Source of the DNA: Siphonodentalium dalli
Taxonomy: Eukaryota; Mollusca; Scaphopoda; Gadilida; Siphonodentaliidae
NCBI GenBank assembly: GCA_032622095.1
Contig: CP136067.1
Location: 96,214,707 to 96,278,706, forward strand
Length of the DNA stretch: 64,000 nt
Reading direction: 5' to 3'
Shown: positions 11,957 to 22,056 of the stretch, in pieces
Numbering within the stretch: the stretch's first letter is position 1
Layout: every line of letters begins with the position of its first letter
Notes under the pieces: model-generated
What the model saw: the letters and a program-made list of their open reading frames with translations, nothing else
Databases searched by the model: none
What the model was told of the DNA's origin: nothing
Program-made: the position numbers and the translations under genes

Positions 11957-12223
11957 TTAAATGTTTCTACAGTTATCTACACTGTTCCGGCCAAGTGTAT
12001 TCGCGTTGTGCTCAAAACACATTTTTTCGAAGTGGACGGAACAAATTCAGGACTATTTCGTTGGCAACTACTTCAATAGTTTCTGATTTTGAGTAACGGG
12101 TTTCGCACAGAAATCCCACCAAATGTCACGTAAACGAACGTCGTTTGGAAATGAATGCAGAATTATACCTAATTGAGAGTCACTATACCGGCCACAACCG
12201 AAAACACTGCATTTATTTGCCAT
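11957..12223 (-). pseudogene. Degenerate THAP zinc-finger frame, left arm
   Basis: Minus-strand mirror of 13356-13622. The frame begins MANKCSVFGCGRYSD, continues with HSFPND and WWDF, then meets three in-frame stops before ICSVHFEKMCFE. The C-x4-C ... C-x2-H layout with 50 codons between the second Cys and the CSVH Cys, plus the FP and Trp positions, matches the C2CH THAP DNA-binding domain. THAP domains occur in P-element-type transposases and host proteins derived from them. No transposase catalytic part follows. With three stops this is a relic, or the stops mark an unrecognised intron. Confidence 0.65.
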
Positions 12224-13355
12224 TGTCACGAATGAATTGTAAATACGGGACAATCGGGGCATATATATGGAAAATTAAAACAACATCGTGAACACGCACC
12301 CGAATAGAGTTCACATGTCGGCTCGTGTTTTTATAAGCTTTATTTTTTTCACGAAAGTGTTATCTACCCCGCTCAATCGGCCTTCTATATTTCTTGTCAA
12401 AACAATAACTTTCCAAGCAGCACTTATGACAAATCACAAGTGAAGATAACTCACCGGGCGTTGAAAATTCACCACGTGTACACAATGTTATTGACATGCC
12501 ATGCCCCACAGTAATTCCATTACACTCACGCGCTCGATTCCGCATTTTCCATCGCCACTCATATGACGTCATATAGGTAGACACAATTAACTCCGATTCC
12601 GTGTTTTTAATTAGTTTACTCATTTGACGTCATATGAGGATTTGCGACGGAGATAGCCGACAACCGGTGGGGGTATTATTTATTTATTTCTAGGCTTATT
12701 TATTACGCGATTGTTATGGGACTTGGATCATTGTGATCACAATAGGGTTGGCTTTCCGATAGTGTTTTGTTGTTTCATCAGGATAGCAATTGCTATCCTG
12801 ATGAAACAACAAAACACTATCGGAAAGCCAACCCTATTGTGATCACAATGATCCAAGTCCCATAACAATCGCGTAATAAATAAGCCTAGAAATAAATAAA
12901 TAATACCCCCACCGGTTGTCGGCTATCTCCGTCGCAAATCCTCATATGACGTCAAATGAGTAAACTAATTAAAAACACGGAATAGGAGTTAATTGTGTCT
13001 ACCTATATGACGTCATATGAGTGGCGATGGAAAATGCGGAATCGAGCGCGTGAGTGTAATGGAATTACTGTGGGGCATGGCATGTCAATAACATTGTGTA
13101 CACGTGGTGAATTTTCAACGCCCGGTGAGTTATCTTCACTTGTGATTTGTCATAAGTGCTGCTTGGAAAGTTATTGTTTTGACAAGAAATATAGAAGGCC
13201 GATTGAGCGGGGTAGATAACACTTTCGTGAAAAAAATAAAGCTTATAAAAACACGAGCCGACATGTGAACTCTATTCGGGTGCGTGTTCACGATGTTGTT
13301 TTAATTTTCCATATATATGCCCCGATTGTCCCGTATTTACAATTCATTCGTGACA

Positions 13356-13622
13356 ATGGCAAATAAATGCAGTGTTTTCGGTTGTGGCCGGTATAGTGAC
13401 TCTCAATTAGGTATAATTCTGCATTCATTTCCAAACGACGTTCGTTTACGTGACATTTGGTGGGATTTCTGTGCGAAACCCGTTACTCAAAATCAGAAAC
13501 TATTGAAGTAGTTGCCAACGAAATAGTCCTGAATTTGTTCCGTCCACTTCGAAAAAATGTGTTTTGAGCACAACGCGAATACACTTGGCCGGAACAGTGT
13601 AGATAACTGTAGAAACATTTAA
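13356..13622 (+). pseudogene. Degenerate THAP zinc-finger frame, right arm
   Basis: Met at 13356. The zinc ligands would be the Cys codons at 13368 and 13383, and the CSVH Cys and His at 13536 and 13545, all in one frame interrupted by stops after QKLLK (TAG, TAG, TGA within about 30 bp). The frame ends at TAA 13620-13622. No GT...AG pair neatly removes the three stops. An upstream frame at 12995-13219 on the same strand, Cys-rich near its end (ICHKCCLESYC), may belong to the same lost gene, but I do not recognise it. In the left arm this upstream frame is longer because one base differs. Confidence 0.65.
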
Positions 13623-14134
13623 CTGAATTCATGTTTTAAATATATATCTTACGCATGAAATTGGCGATAAGTTGTCCCCAGAGTACGTTATACTTGTGAT
13701 AGTTACATGTACGTTACGCACACGGTGTTCCCCTGGCGTATTGCGATAATCGCCAACCAAACCTAATGATTTTCTTTTCCATTTTGATCGATGATTCAAT
13801 TCAATGTTTGTGTGGGAACAGGCTTAGCTTAAATGTCCTATATTCTAACAGACCAATATGTCCAAGCGTTTGGGGTTAAGGTGATACGGAGGAGACTAAA
13901 TCAGTCAGGATTACTTTGAAATACCAATGTACACATGCCAATATAGCCTGTTTCGAGTTATATGCATATAATATGGTCGTTTGGTTGTTGGCGAGGGTAA
14001 CTATATTGCTCATATCACAAACGGGGTAAAGTATAGAACAATAACTGTATTAATATATATCGATATTTTCTTCAGACATCAGAACAATTTCGGGGTCTAT
14101 TCGTTGAACCAACATCGTGTGCTATCAAGTTTAA

Positions 14135-14613
14135 AGGTACTCAATCCGTAAAGAGGGTCCCCATCTCAACAGATTCCAACAACAACAATCCGATCAGAGG
14201 GTCCTATATTACTATTTCTTTGGCTTTGGGGGTAAAAAATATTTGATTCGAGTCGAGGAACCCATCAAACAAAGCTCAGAGTTATTAGATATTGATTTTT
14301 GAAATTTGTTAATTGCTCGAGATGAGTACTAATAACTGCCGTCAATTTGGTAACCTGCTCGAGATTTTACGCCAAAACTTTATTGAAACAGACAAGGATG
14401 GATAACTCTATAATCAAGTGGTAATAATAACGAAATTCTGACTGTCTTCTGGGCCAGAAAGAATTCCCGATAATGAAAAATAATAGATTTCTAAAATCGA
14501 TATCTAACAAATCTGAGCTTTGATGGGTGACTTCCTCGACTCGAATCAAATATTTTTGACCCCCGAAGCCATTGAAATAGTAATTGAGAGGAGTTTTATC
14601 GGATTGAGTACCT
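14135..14613 (-). mobile_element. MITE-1 in unit A copy 2
   Basis: Mirror image of the 10966-11444 element through the palindrome centre, with the same ends and the same GTAA/TTAA flank asymmetry. It was therefore copied with the palindrome arm and not inserted independently. Confidence 0.9.
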
Positions 14614-15132
14614 TTACGGTATACCCGATACCGTATTTACGAAGTAATATAACTTTCAGAAACAAAGACACCCCAAACATGCTTATAACCTACACATAGT
14701 GTCACGGGGCATTGTATCCCCAAGTACTCATAATTGTTTCCTATTATCCATTTAGTGAAGCAAATGGGGAACTATTTGGTTCCATGTTCTGCATGGTTCT
14801 ATCCTGGGAACCAAATAGATAACCAAAATAGGTCACATTGGTTCTCCCCTCAGGACAAACATTATAAACAAGATAGGTTCCAATGTGGATCCATAATGTC
14901 TGTTTTCTACTTGATAGTAGTAGTAGTAGTAACATATTTATTGTGCCATGAATATATTGGATTAAATTACAAAATAGATATATTTATACATGTGATGTGG
15001 CAACAGGGGATTGGAGTACAAGTTATGCAACTTATTGATGACCCTCTCCCCGTATTCAGAAGCACTCATGAGGATATAGTAAAGAGATGGTAGTGCTGAT
15101 CAGAAAAGGATATACCAAGTTTAGGTGGTTAA

Positions 15133-15601
15133 AGGTACTCAATCCGTAAAGAGGGTCCCCATCTCAACAGATTCCAACAACAACAATCCGATCAGAGGGT
15201 CCTATATTACTATTTCTTTGGCTTTGGGGGTAAAAAATATTTGATTCGAGTCGATGAACCCATCAAACAAAGCTCAGAGTTATTAGATATTGATTTTTGA
15301 AATTTGTTATTAACTCGAGATGAGTACTAATAACTGCCGTAATCTGCTCTGGATGTGTACTCCAAATCTATTAAAACAGACAAGGATGGATAACTCTAAA
15401 ATCAAGTGGTAATTTTAACGCAATTTTGACTGAGTTCTGGGCCAGATAGTATTCCCGATAATGAAAAATAACAGATTTCTAAAATCGATATCTAACAAAT
15501 CTGAGCTTTGATGGGTGACTTCCTCGACTCGAATCAAATATTTTTGACCCCCGAAGCCATTGATATAGTAATTGAGAGGAGTTTTATCGGATTGAGTACC
15601 T
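15133..15601 (-). mobile_element. MITE-1 in unit A copy 2
   Basis: Mirror image of the 9978-10446 element, TTAA on both sides. It was copied as part of the arm. Confidence 0.9.
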
Positions 15602-16084
15602 TTAAAGTATGGGAAGATGTATACATGGGTTCGGACCTCAATTTTTTTTTAGAAAAGGATAAGATCCAGGTTGTTTCATTTTTCTCTGGGGAAATGGTGG
15701 TTATTCAAATGCAATCTGTGAAATATGTTTCATGCCTTACACTAGACATCAATTGTTATTAAGGTAAATTTCCTCACAATTGGTTCTTGAATTTGGTTCT
15801 TCATTTTGGTTCGTTATTTTGATTATTCGTGAAGAACCAAAACATGTATGTTTGGTTCTTCGTTTTATTCCCATACTGGGACAAACTGTATATGAAACCA
15901 GTTTTGTTTCCCGGAGAACCCAAATTTCTCTGTGTGTAGTTGATTAGTTCAACTCAATGAAAAGAGAAGGGGATTATAATATTCCATAAAATAGCATTAT
16001 GCATAAAATAGGCGAATGTATCTACGACACGGCACATTGATTGAGGTGCGTTAATGCACAGCACTTTATAAGATTTCGTTTTGA

Positions 16085-18503
16085 TGACATAATATTTCTT
16101 ATAACGAAATAATAATTGAAATAACGAAATATTATAGCGTGCATAGTGAGACTAGTGTGTATAGTTAATTGTGATTTTGGTGACTTGGTGCAGGCCTAGT
16201 GCCGATTGCTTACACTATTATACACTGACAGGTCTCCAGGACGAAAATTGACACAACCCCAATAATATTTAGCCTATAACCTATAAGCCTATATATTGAA
16301 CATATTTCAGGTGCGGTAATTTAGTTTCTCTCGGGATCAGTTGATTTGTAAGTGTGAAAATCGACTCTTTCATAAGCTGTTCAAACTGATTTTTCGTTAA
16401 TCACGACCACAATTGACCCCCACCACCCAAAGACATATCTTTGGGTGGCGAGGGTCTCTTGTACCAGCCACCTGCGCTCACGACGTGACATTATAGCCTA
16501 AACATTTCGGCAGGACAACGCACATAACTTAATAAAAAATATATTATTTCCATATAACGAAATATGAGAAAAAGAGTTCAGTTATATATATATACTAGAA
16601 GGTGACCCGACTTCGTCCGGGCTTTGACCTTGAATTGTCCATTTTGAAGGTCAAGGTCAAGTGGGGTCCAAAACACTGCCCGGACAAAAGTACCCGACAA
16701 ACGTGCCCGTCGAAATCCATCCGGTTTTACCCGATTTGACCTTGAATTGATCATTTTGAAGGTCAAGGTCAGGTCGGGGTCACGACTCGACCCGCCCAAA
16801 ACACTCAGTGGACAAAAGTAACCCCACGTATCAAATTTCGTCGAAATCCCATCAAAATTGGCGATATGACCTTGAATTGACCCGATTTCAAGGTCAAGGT
16901 CACGTCGCACGGGCAAATTAATAGGCCTATGCCACTTCCCGGCCGAAAATATCCCCACATACCAAGTTTCATCGAAATCGGGTCGGCCGTTTTCGAGTTT
17001 ATCGCGAACACACACACACACACACCACACACAGACAGATCTTCCAAAATATATAATAGATATATATATATACTAGAAGGTGACTCGACTTCGTCCGGGC
17101 TATTCAAAAACCAAATTTCAAGTCGATAGCTCCACCCGTTTCCGAGATCTGGTCTGCGCATGCGCGAAGCTGGCGTCGCACGGGCTCGGCGACCCGATAA
17201 AATTCGTATCCGGGGCAAGATACATTCACATACCAAATTTCAAGTCGATAGCTCCACCCGTTTCCGAGATATATATATTGCCCAATGTGATTTGCGGATA
17301 CCTTGGGCAATATATATATCTCGGAAACGGGTGGAGCTATCGACTTGAAATTTGGTATGTGAATGTATCTTGCCCCGGATACGAATTTTATCGGGTCGCC
17401 GAGCCCGTGCGACGCCAGCTTCGCGCATGCGCAGACCAGATCTCGGAAACGGGTGGAGCTATCGACTTGAAATTTGGTTTTTGAATAGCCCGGACAAAGT
17501 CGAGTCACCTTCTAGTATATATATATATCTATTATATATTTTGGAAGATCTGTCTGTGTGTGGTGTGTGTGTGTGTGTGTTCGCGATAAACTCGAAAACG
17601 GCCGACCCGATTTCGATGAAACTTGGTATGTGGGGATATTTTCGGCCGGGAAGTGGCATAGGCCTATTAATTTGCCCGTGCGACGTGACCTTGACCTTGA
17701 AATCGGGTCAATTCAAGGTCATATCGCCAATTTTGATGGGATTTCGACGAAATTTGATACGTGGGGTTACTTTTGTCCACTGAGTGTTTTGGGCGGGTCG
17801 AGTCGTGACCCCGACCTGACCTTGACCTTCAAAATGATCAATTCAAGGTCAAATCGGGTAAAACCGGATGGATTTCGACGGGCACGTTTGTCGGGTACTT
17901 TTGTCCGGGCAGTGTTTTGGACCCCACTTGACCTTGACCTTCAAAATGGACAATTCAAGGTCAAAGCCCGGACGAAGTCGGGTCACCTTCTAGTATATAT
18001 ATATAACTGAACTCTTTTTCTCATATTTCGTTATATGGAAATAATATATTTTTTATTAAGTTATGTGCGTTGTCCTGCCGAAATGTTTAGGCTATAATGT
18101 CACGTCGTGAGCGCAGGTGGCTGGTACAAGAGACCCTCGCCACCCAAAGATATGTCTTTGGGTGGTGGGGGTCAATTGTGGTCGTGATTAACGAAAAATC
18201 AGTTTGAACAGCTTATGAAAGAGTCGATTTTCACACTTACAAATCAACTGATCCCGAGAGAAACTAAATTACCGCACCTGAAATATGTTCAATATATAGG
18301 CTTATAGGTTATAGGCTAAATATTATTGGGGTTGTGTCAATTTTCGTCCTGGAGACCTGTCAGTGTATAATAGTGTAAGCAATCGGCACTAGGCCTGCAC
18401 CAAGTCACCAAAATCACAATTAACTATACACACTAGTCTCACTATGCACGCTATAATATTTCGTTATTTCAATTATTATTTCGTTATAAGAAATATTATG
18501 TCA
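16085..18503. repeat. Unit B-B' inverted pair inside palindrome 2
   Basis: B (16085-17285) and B' (17303-18503) are the parts of palindrome 2 not shared with palindrome 1. From outside in: an AT-rich segment with ATAACGAAATA-type repeats, a hairpin at 16424-16452 (CCACCCAAAGACATATCTTTGGGTGG core), then the composite GT/CCTTGACCTTGAA repeat. Apparent open frames of up to 150 codons in B and B' are mirror images made of repeat sequence and are not genes. Confidence 0.9.
16595..17994. repeat. ACTAGAAGGTGACCCGACTT composite repeat, two inverted copies
   Basis: Each half starts ACTAGAAGGTGACCCGACTT CGTCCGGGC, carries three blocks of TGACCTTGAATTG/CAAGGTCAAGGTCA inverted pairs spaced about 120 bp, then CACTTCCCGGCCGAAAATAT, CGTTTTCGAGTTTATCGCGA, an (AC)n tract and AGATCTTCCAAAATATATAA. 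A second start (about 17072) leads to AAATTTCAAGTCGATAGCTC CACCCGTTTCCGAGAT. The block order equals that of the repeats at 8.2-9.5 kb and 22.0-23.2 kb, so all belong to one dispersed family with modular middles. Confidence 0.75.
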
Positions 18504-18986
18504 TCAAAACGAAATCTTATAAAGTGCTGTGCATTAACGCACCTCAATCAATGTGCCGTGTCGTAGATACATTCGCCTATTTTATGCATAATGCTATTTT
18601 ATGGAATATTATAATCCCCTTCTCTTTTCATTGAGTTGAACTAATCAACTACACACAGAGAAATTTGGGTTCTCCGGGAAACAAAACTGGTTTCATATAC
18701 AGTTTGTCCCAGTATGGGAATAAAACGAAGAACCAAACATACATGTTTTGGTTCTTCACGAATAATCAAAATAACGAACCAAAATGAAGAACCAAATTCA
18801 AGAACCAATTGTGAGGAAATTTACCTTAATAACAATTGATGTCTAGTGTAAGGCATGAAACATATTTCACAGATTGCATTTGAATAACCACCATTTCCCC
18901 AGAGAAAAATGAAACAACCTGGATCTTATCCTTTTCTAAAAAAAAATTGAGGTCCGAACCCATGTATACATCTTCCCATACTTTAA

Positions 18987-19455
18987 AGGTACTCAATCCG
19001 ATAAAACTCCTCTCAATTACTATATCAATGGCTTCGGGGGTCAAAAATATTTGATTCGAGTCGAGGAAGTCACCCATCAAAGCTCAGATTTGTTAGATAT
19101 CGATTTTAGAAATCTGTTATTTTTCATTATCGGGAATACTATCTGGCCCAGAACTCAGTCAAAATTGCGTTAAAATTACCACTTGATTTTAGAGTTATCC
19201 ATCCTTGTCTGTTTTAATAGATTTGGAGTACACATCCAGAGCAGATTACGGCAGTTATTAGTACTCATCTCGAGTTAATAACAAATTTAAAAAATCAATA
19301 TCTAATAACTCTGAGCTTTGTTTGATGGGTTCATCGACTCGAATCAAATATTTTTTACCCCCAAAGCCAAAGAAATAGTAATATAGGACCCTCTGATCGG
19401 ATTGTTGTTGTTGGAATCTGTTGAGATGGGGACCCTCTTTACGGATTGAGTACCT
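18987..19455 (+). mobile_element. MITE-1 in unit A copy 3
   Basis: Counterpart of the 9978-10446 element at the +9009 offset, TTAA on both sides. Confidence 0.9.
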
Positions 19456-19974
19456 TTAACCACCTAAACTTGGTATATCCTTTTCTGATCAGCACTACCA
19501 TCTCTTTACTATATCCTCATGAGTGCTTCTGAATACGGGGAGAGGGTCATCAATAAGTTGCATAACTTGTACTCCAATCCCCTGTTGCCACATCACATGT
19601 ATAAATATATCTATTTTGTAATTTAATCCAATATATTCATGGCACAATAAATATGTTACTACTACTACTACTATCAAGTAGAAAACAGACATTATGGATC
19701 CACATTGGAACCTATCTTGTTTATAATGTTTGTCCTGAGGGGAGAACCAATGTGACCTATTTTGGTTATCTATTTGGTTCCCAGGATAGAACCATGCAGA
19801 ACATGGAACCAAATAGTTCCCCATTTGCTTCACTAAATGGATAATAGGAAACAATTATGAGTACTTGGGGATACAATGCCCCGTGACACTATGTGTAGGT
19901 TATAAGCATGTTTGGGGTGTCTTTGTTTCTGAAAGTTATATTACTTCGTAAATACGGTATCGGGTATACCGTAA

Positions 19975-20453
19975 AGGTACTCAATCCGATAAAACTCCTC
20001 TCAATTACTATTTCAATGGCTTCGGGGGTCAAAAATATTTGATTCGAGTCGAGGAAGTCACCCATCAAAGCTCAGATTTGTTAGATATCGATTTTAGAAA
20101 TCTATTATTTTTCATTATCGGGAATTCTTTCTGGCCCAGAAGACAGTCAGAATTTCGTTATTATTACCACTTGATTATAGAGTTATCCATCCTTGTCTGT
20201 TTCAATAAAGTTTTGGCGTAAAATCTCGAGCAGGTTACCAAATTGACGGCAGTTATTAGTACTCATCTCGAGCAATTAACAAATTTCAAAAATCAATATC
20301 TAATAACTCTGAGCTTTGTTTGATGGGTTCCTCGACTCGAATCAAATATTTTTTACCCCCAAAGCCAAAGAAATAGTAATATAGGACCCTCTGATCGGAT
20401 TGTTGTTGTTGGAATCTGTTGAGACGGGGACCCTCTTTACGGATTGAGTACCT
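19975..20453 (+). mobile_element. MITE-1 in unit A copy 3
   Basis: Counterpart of the 10966-11444 element at the +9009 offset. Carries the C at 20425 that distinguishes copy 3. Confidence 0.9.
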
Positions 20454-21525
20454 TTAAACTTGATAGCACACGATGTTGGTTCAACGAATAGACCCCGAAA
20501 TTGTTCTGATGTCTGAAGAAAATATCGATATATATTAATACAGTTATTGTTCTATACTTTACCCCGTTTGTGATATGAGCAATATAGTTACCCTCGCCAA
20601 CAACCAAACGACCATATTATATGCATATAACTCGAAACAGGCTATATTGGCATGTGTACATTGGTATTTCAAAGTAATCCTGACTGATTTAGTCTCCTCC
20701 GTATCACCTTAACCCCAAACGCTTGGACATATTGGTCTGTTAGAATATAGGACATTTAAGCTAAGCCTGTTCCCACACAAACATTGAATTGAATCATCGA
20801 TCAAAATGGAAAAGAAAATCATTAGGTTTGGTTGGCGATTATCGCAATACGCCAGGGGAACACCGTGTGCGTAACGTACATGTAACTATCACAAGTATAA
20901 CGTACTCTGGGGACAACTTATCGCCAATTTCATGCGTAAGATATATATTTAAAACATGAATTCAGTTAAATGTTTCTACAGTTATCTGCATGGACTAGAT
21001 CCCATCCATCTTTCCGACTAAATGCGGGTCATAACTTATGTCTTAATTTTACAATTGTCTTATGACATCTATAATTATACCACCAGTCTGGCACCAGACT
21101 TAAAGTTAAGACCATCTTAAGTTAAGGCCTTGTTCGTGAAACGAGCTTATAGATGAACGTTTGAACGTAAGGCCAATTTTAAGGATCACAAATATGCCCT
21201 TATCTGGTTTAGAACCAACTCTGTTACCACTGGACGGCATATATTGGCCTAATGTACCATGTACGTAGCCAGCTGAGCCACCGATGCCCCCTGGGGCAAA
21301 ATCCGCAACAAAATAGCCAGATTCAGCAGAGGATATCGGAGATAAACCATGCATGCAAACCCATAAAAGTTAAAAACTCTATGCCTGACACAGTACATCA
21401 GTTGGACATTTCAGACCCACATTTGAATTGTAATATTTAATGTCGTCCTGATAGTTTGATGTCAACCAATATGTTATGTGTTCGTTTAGGACGGGAAACG
21501 GATACAAAACATTACCTACAGGAAA

Positions 21526-21555
21526 GGAAACGGATATATATATATATCCGTTTCC
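21526..21555. repeat. 30-bp perfect hairpin with (TA)n core
   Basis: GGAAACGGATATA pairs with TATATCCGTTTCC around a TA core. A further GGGAAACGGATAC lies 33 bp upstream. It may be a collapsed duplication. Confidence 0.8.
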
Positions 21556-21679
21556 CACTTCATGCACTTGTTATCAGCGAATTATTATTTTATAATTTAA
21601 TGTTTTTCGCATAGTAACATATGTATTCAATATAGGCCGATCACTCAGTGAGGGGTCCGGGAAGATGTAACCTATTTTT

Positions 21680-21729
21680 GGCGTCACGTGGGGGTCGCGT
21701 GCCGTGATTCGTGACGTCATTGTTCCAAA
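21680..21729 (+). promoter_or_regulatory. Promoter-like CpG patch: E-box, CRE, YY1-like site
   Basis: Within 55 bp lie CACGTG (21685-21690, an E-box), TGACGTCA (21712-21719, a full CRE palindrome) and AAAATGGCGGC (21727-21737, resembling the YY1 site often found at the start of TATA-less genes). The patch is CpG-rich against AT-rich surroundings. The combination is typical of housekeeping promoters. No TATA box is present. This is inference from motifs only. Confidence 0.35.
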
Positions 21730-21797
21730 ATGGCGGCGCCCAGTAGCATGAGCCGTAGACGCGTAGACAAGTTTTCGGTTGGCAATCACCATGTCAG
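21730..21797 (+). CDS. Candidate first coding exon, unknown product
   Basis: ATG at 21730 lies inside the YY1-like site and opens a 22-codon frame starting MAAPSSMSRRR and continuing VDKFSVGNHHV. It runs into CAG|GTGAAT, a good splice donor with the intron starting at 21798. Unspliced, the frame would stop at once (TGA at 21799), so the donor position is what makes a first exon plausible. No downstream exon is recognised in the following repeats, and I do not recognise the peptide. Alternatively this is a chance ATG in a CpG-rich patch. Confidence 0.25.
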
Positions 21798-21844
21798 GTG
21801 AATCTTGACTCCTTCAGCGGATGGAACAAGAAGCCGGTGCAATT

Positions 21845-22045
21845 TAAATATATTCCTGGATCCTATTTCTTTGGAAATTAATTACATTTGATTCAAAATG
21901 TCGCATGCAGACATTTCGTATAGCGAAATTACAGCCCCAAACGCATAATTTTCCGAAAATCGGTTGCCTTGTCAACCGTTCGCAAATTGGTGGTATCTAC
22001 CCAAAATGTTTGGAAGATTTACAAACTACTGATGATCACCGATAT
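21845..22045 (+). repeat. ~200-bp segment duplicated at 23470-23650
   Basis: Shared landmarks in the same order are ATATTCCTGGAT, TTGATTCAAAATGTCGCA, TATAGCGAA, TTACAGCCCC and GGTGGTATCTACCCAAAAT. The copies are diverged by substitutions and small indels. The downstream copy is followed by a second duplicated segment (23285-23365 and 23655-23745, sharing AATGGTCTGACCCAACATT). Confidence 0.75.
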
Positions 22046-22056
22046 ATATATATGAC

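Larger units (their letters stand above)
9495..11978 (+). repeat. Unit A, copy 1 (2,484 bp)
   Basis: Shared by three copies: here, inverted at 13601-16084, and at 18504-20987 (offset +9009 from this one). Begins TCAAAACGAAATCTTATAAA and ends CTACAGTTATCT. It contains GAACCAAA-rich hairpins (about 9717-9750), MITE-1 copies at 9978-10446 and 10966-11444, and a 119-codon open frame on the minus strand (10486-10845) that I do not recognise. The ends lack terminal inverted repeats. Left neighbour here is the GT-rich repeat and right neighbour is unit T. Confidence 0.93.
9495..16084. repeat. Giant spacer-less palindrome 1 (6,590 bp; arms 3,295 bp)
   Basis: Every position x in 9495-12789 pairs with 25579-x. 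The centre is GGATAGCAATTGCTATCC at 12781-12798, with no unpaired base. No indel shifts the register, because open-frame ends in the two arms sum to 25579 in every pair. I noticed only two substitutions: 9922 against 15657, and 12595 against 12984. The second turns a Ser codon into a stop on one arm. Pairing stops at 9494/16085. Arm contents, from outside in, are a GAACCAAA-rich segment, two TTAA MITEs, unique sequence, a degenerate THAP frame and the centre. Either a very recent inverted duplication or an assembly foldback would produce this. Confidence 0.97.
13601..16084 (-). repeat. Unit A, copy 2, inverted
   Basis: Exact mirror of copy 1 except for substitutions. Flanked on its inner side by unit T' (with the THAP frame) and on its outer side by unit B. 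It is the arm common to both palindromes. The MITE-1 copies sit at 14135-14613 and 15133-15601. Confidence 0.93.
13601..20987. repeat. Giant palindrome 2 (7,387 bp; arms 3,685 bp, 17-nt loop)
   Basis: Positions x and 34588-x pair from 13601/20987 inward to 17285/17303, leaving a loop at 17286-17302. It shares 13601-16084 with palindrome 1, so the two interlock. Noticed mismatches are 17092 against 17496 (C versus T on the same strand sense, at a CpG) and 14163 against 20425 (T versus C, also at a CpG). Pairing ends at 20987, where the third copy of unit A switches to unrelated sequence at GTTATCT|GCATGG. The loop sequence is nearly identical to single-copy sequence at about 22249-22265. Confidence 0.97.
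18504..20987 (+). repeat. Unit A, copy 3
   Basis: Identical in order to copy 1 at a constant offset of 9009 bp, with rare substitutions such as 18931 C (copy 1 has A at 9922) and 20425 C (copy 1 has T). Left neighbour is unit B' and right neighbour is unrelated sequence. It carries MITE-1 copies at 18987-19455 and 19975-20453 and lacks the THAP frame. Confidence 0.93.
20988..22056. other. Mostly unique interval with a promoter-like patch
   Basis: The right junction of palindrome 2 is at 20988. The interval holds a small hairpin (21526-21555), a CpG-rich patch with a candidate first exon (21680-21797) and, from about 21845, a segment duplicated at about 23470-23650. Frames here are short. Confidence 0.5.

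Noticed and set aside
16578-18010. Overlapping 130-150-codon frames on both strands in B and B'
   Set aside because: Mirror images created by the palindrome and made of dispersed repeat with an (AC)n tract.
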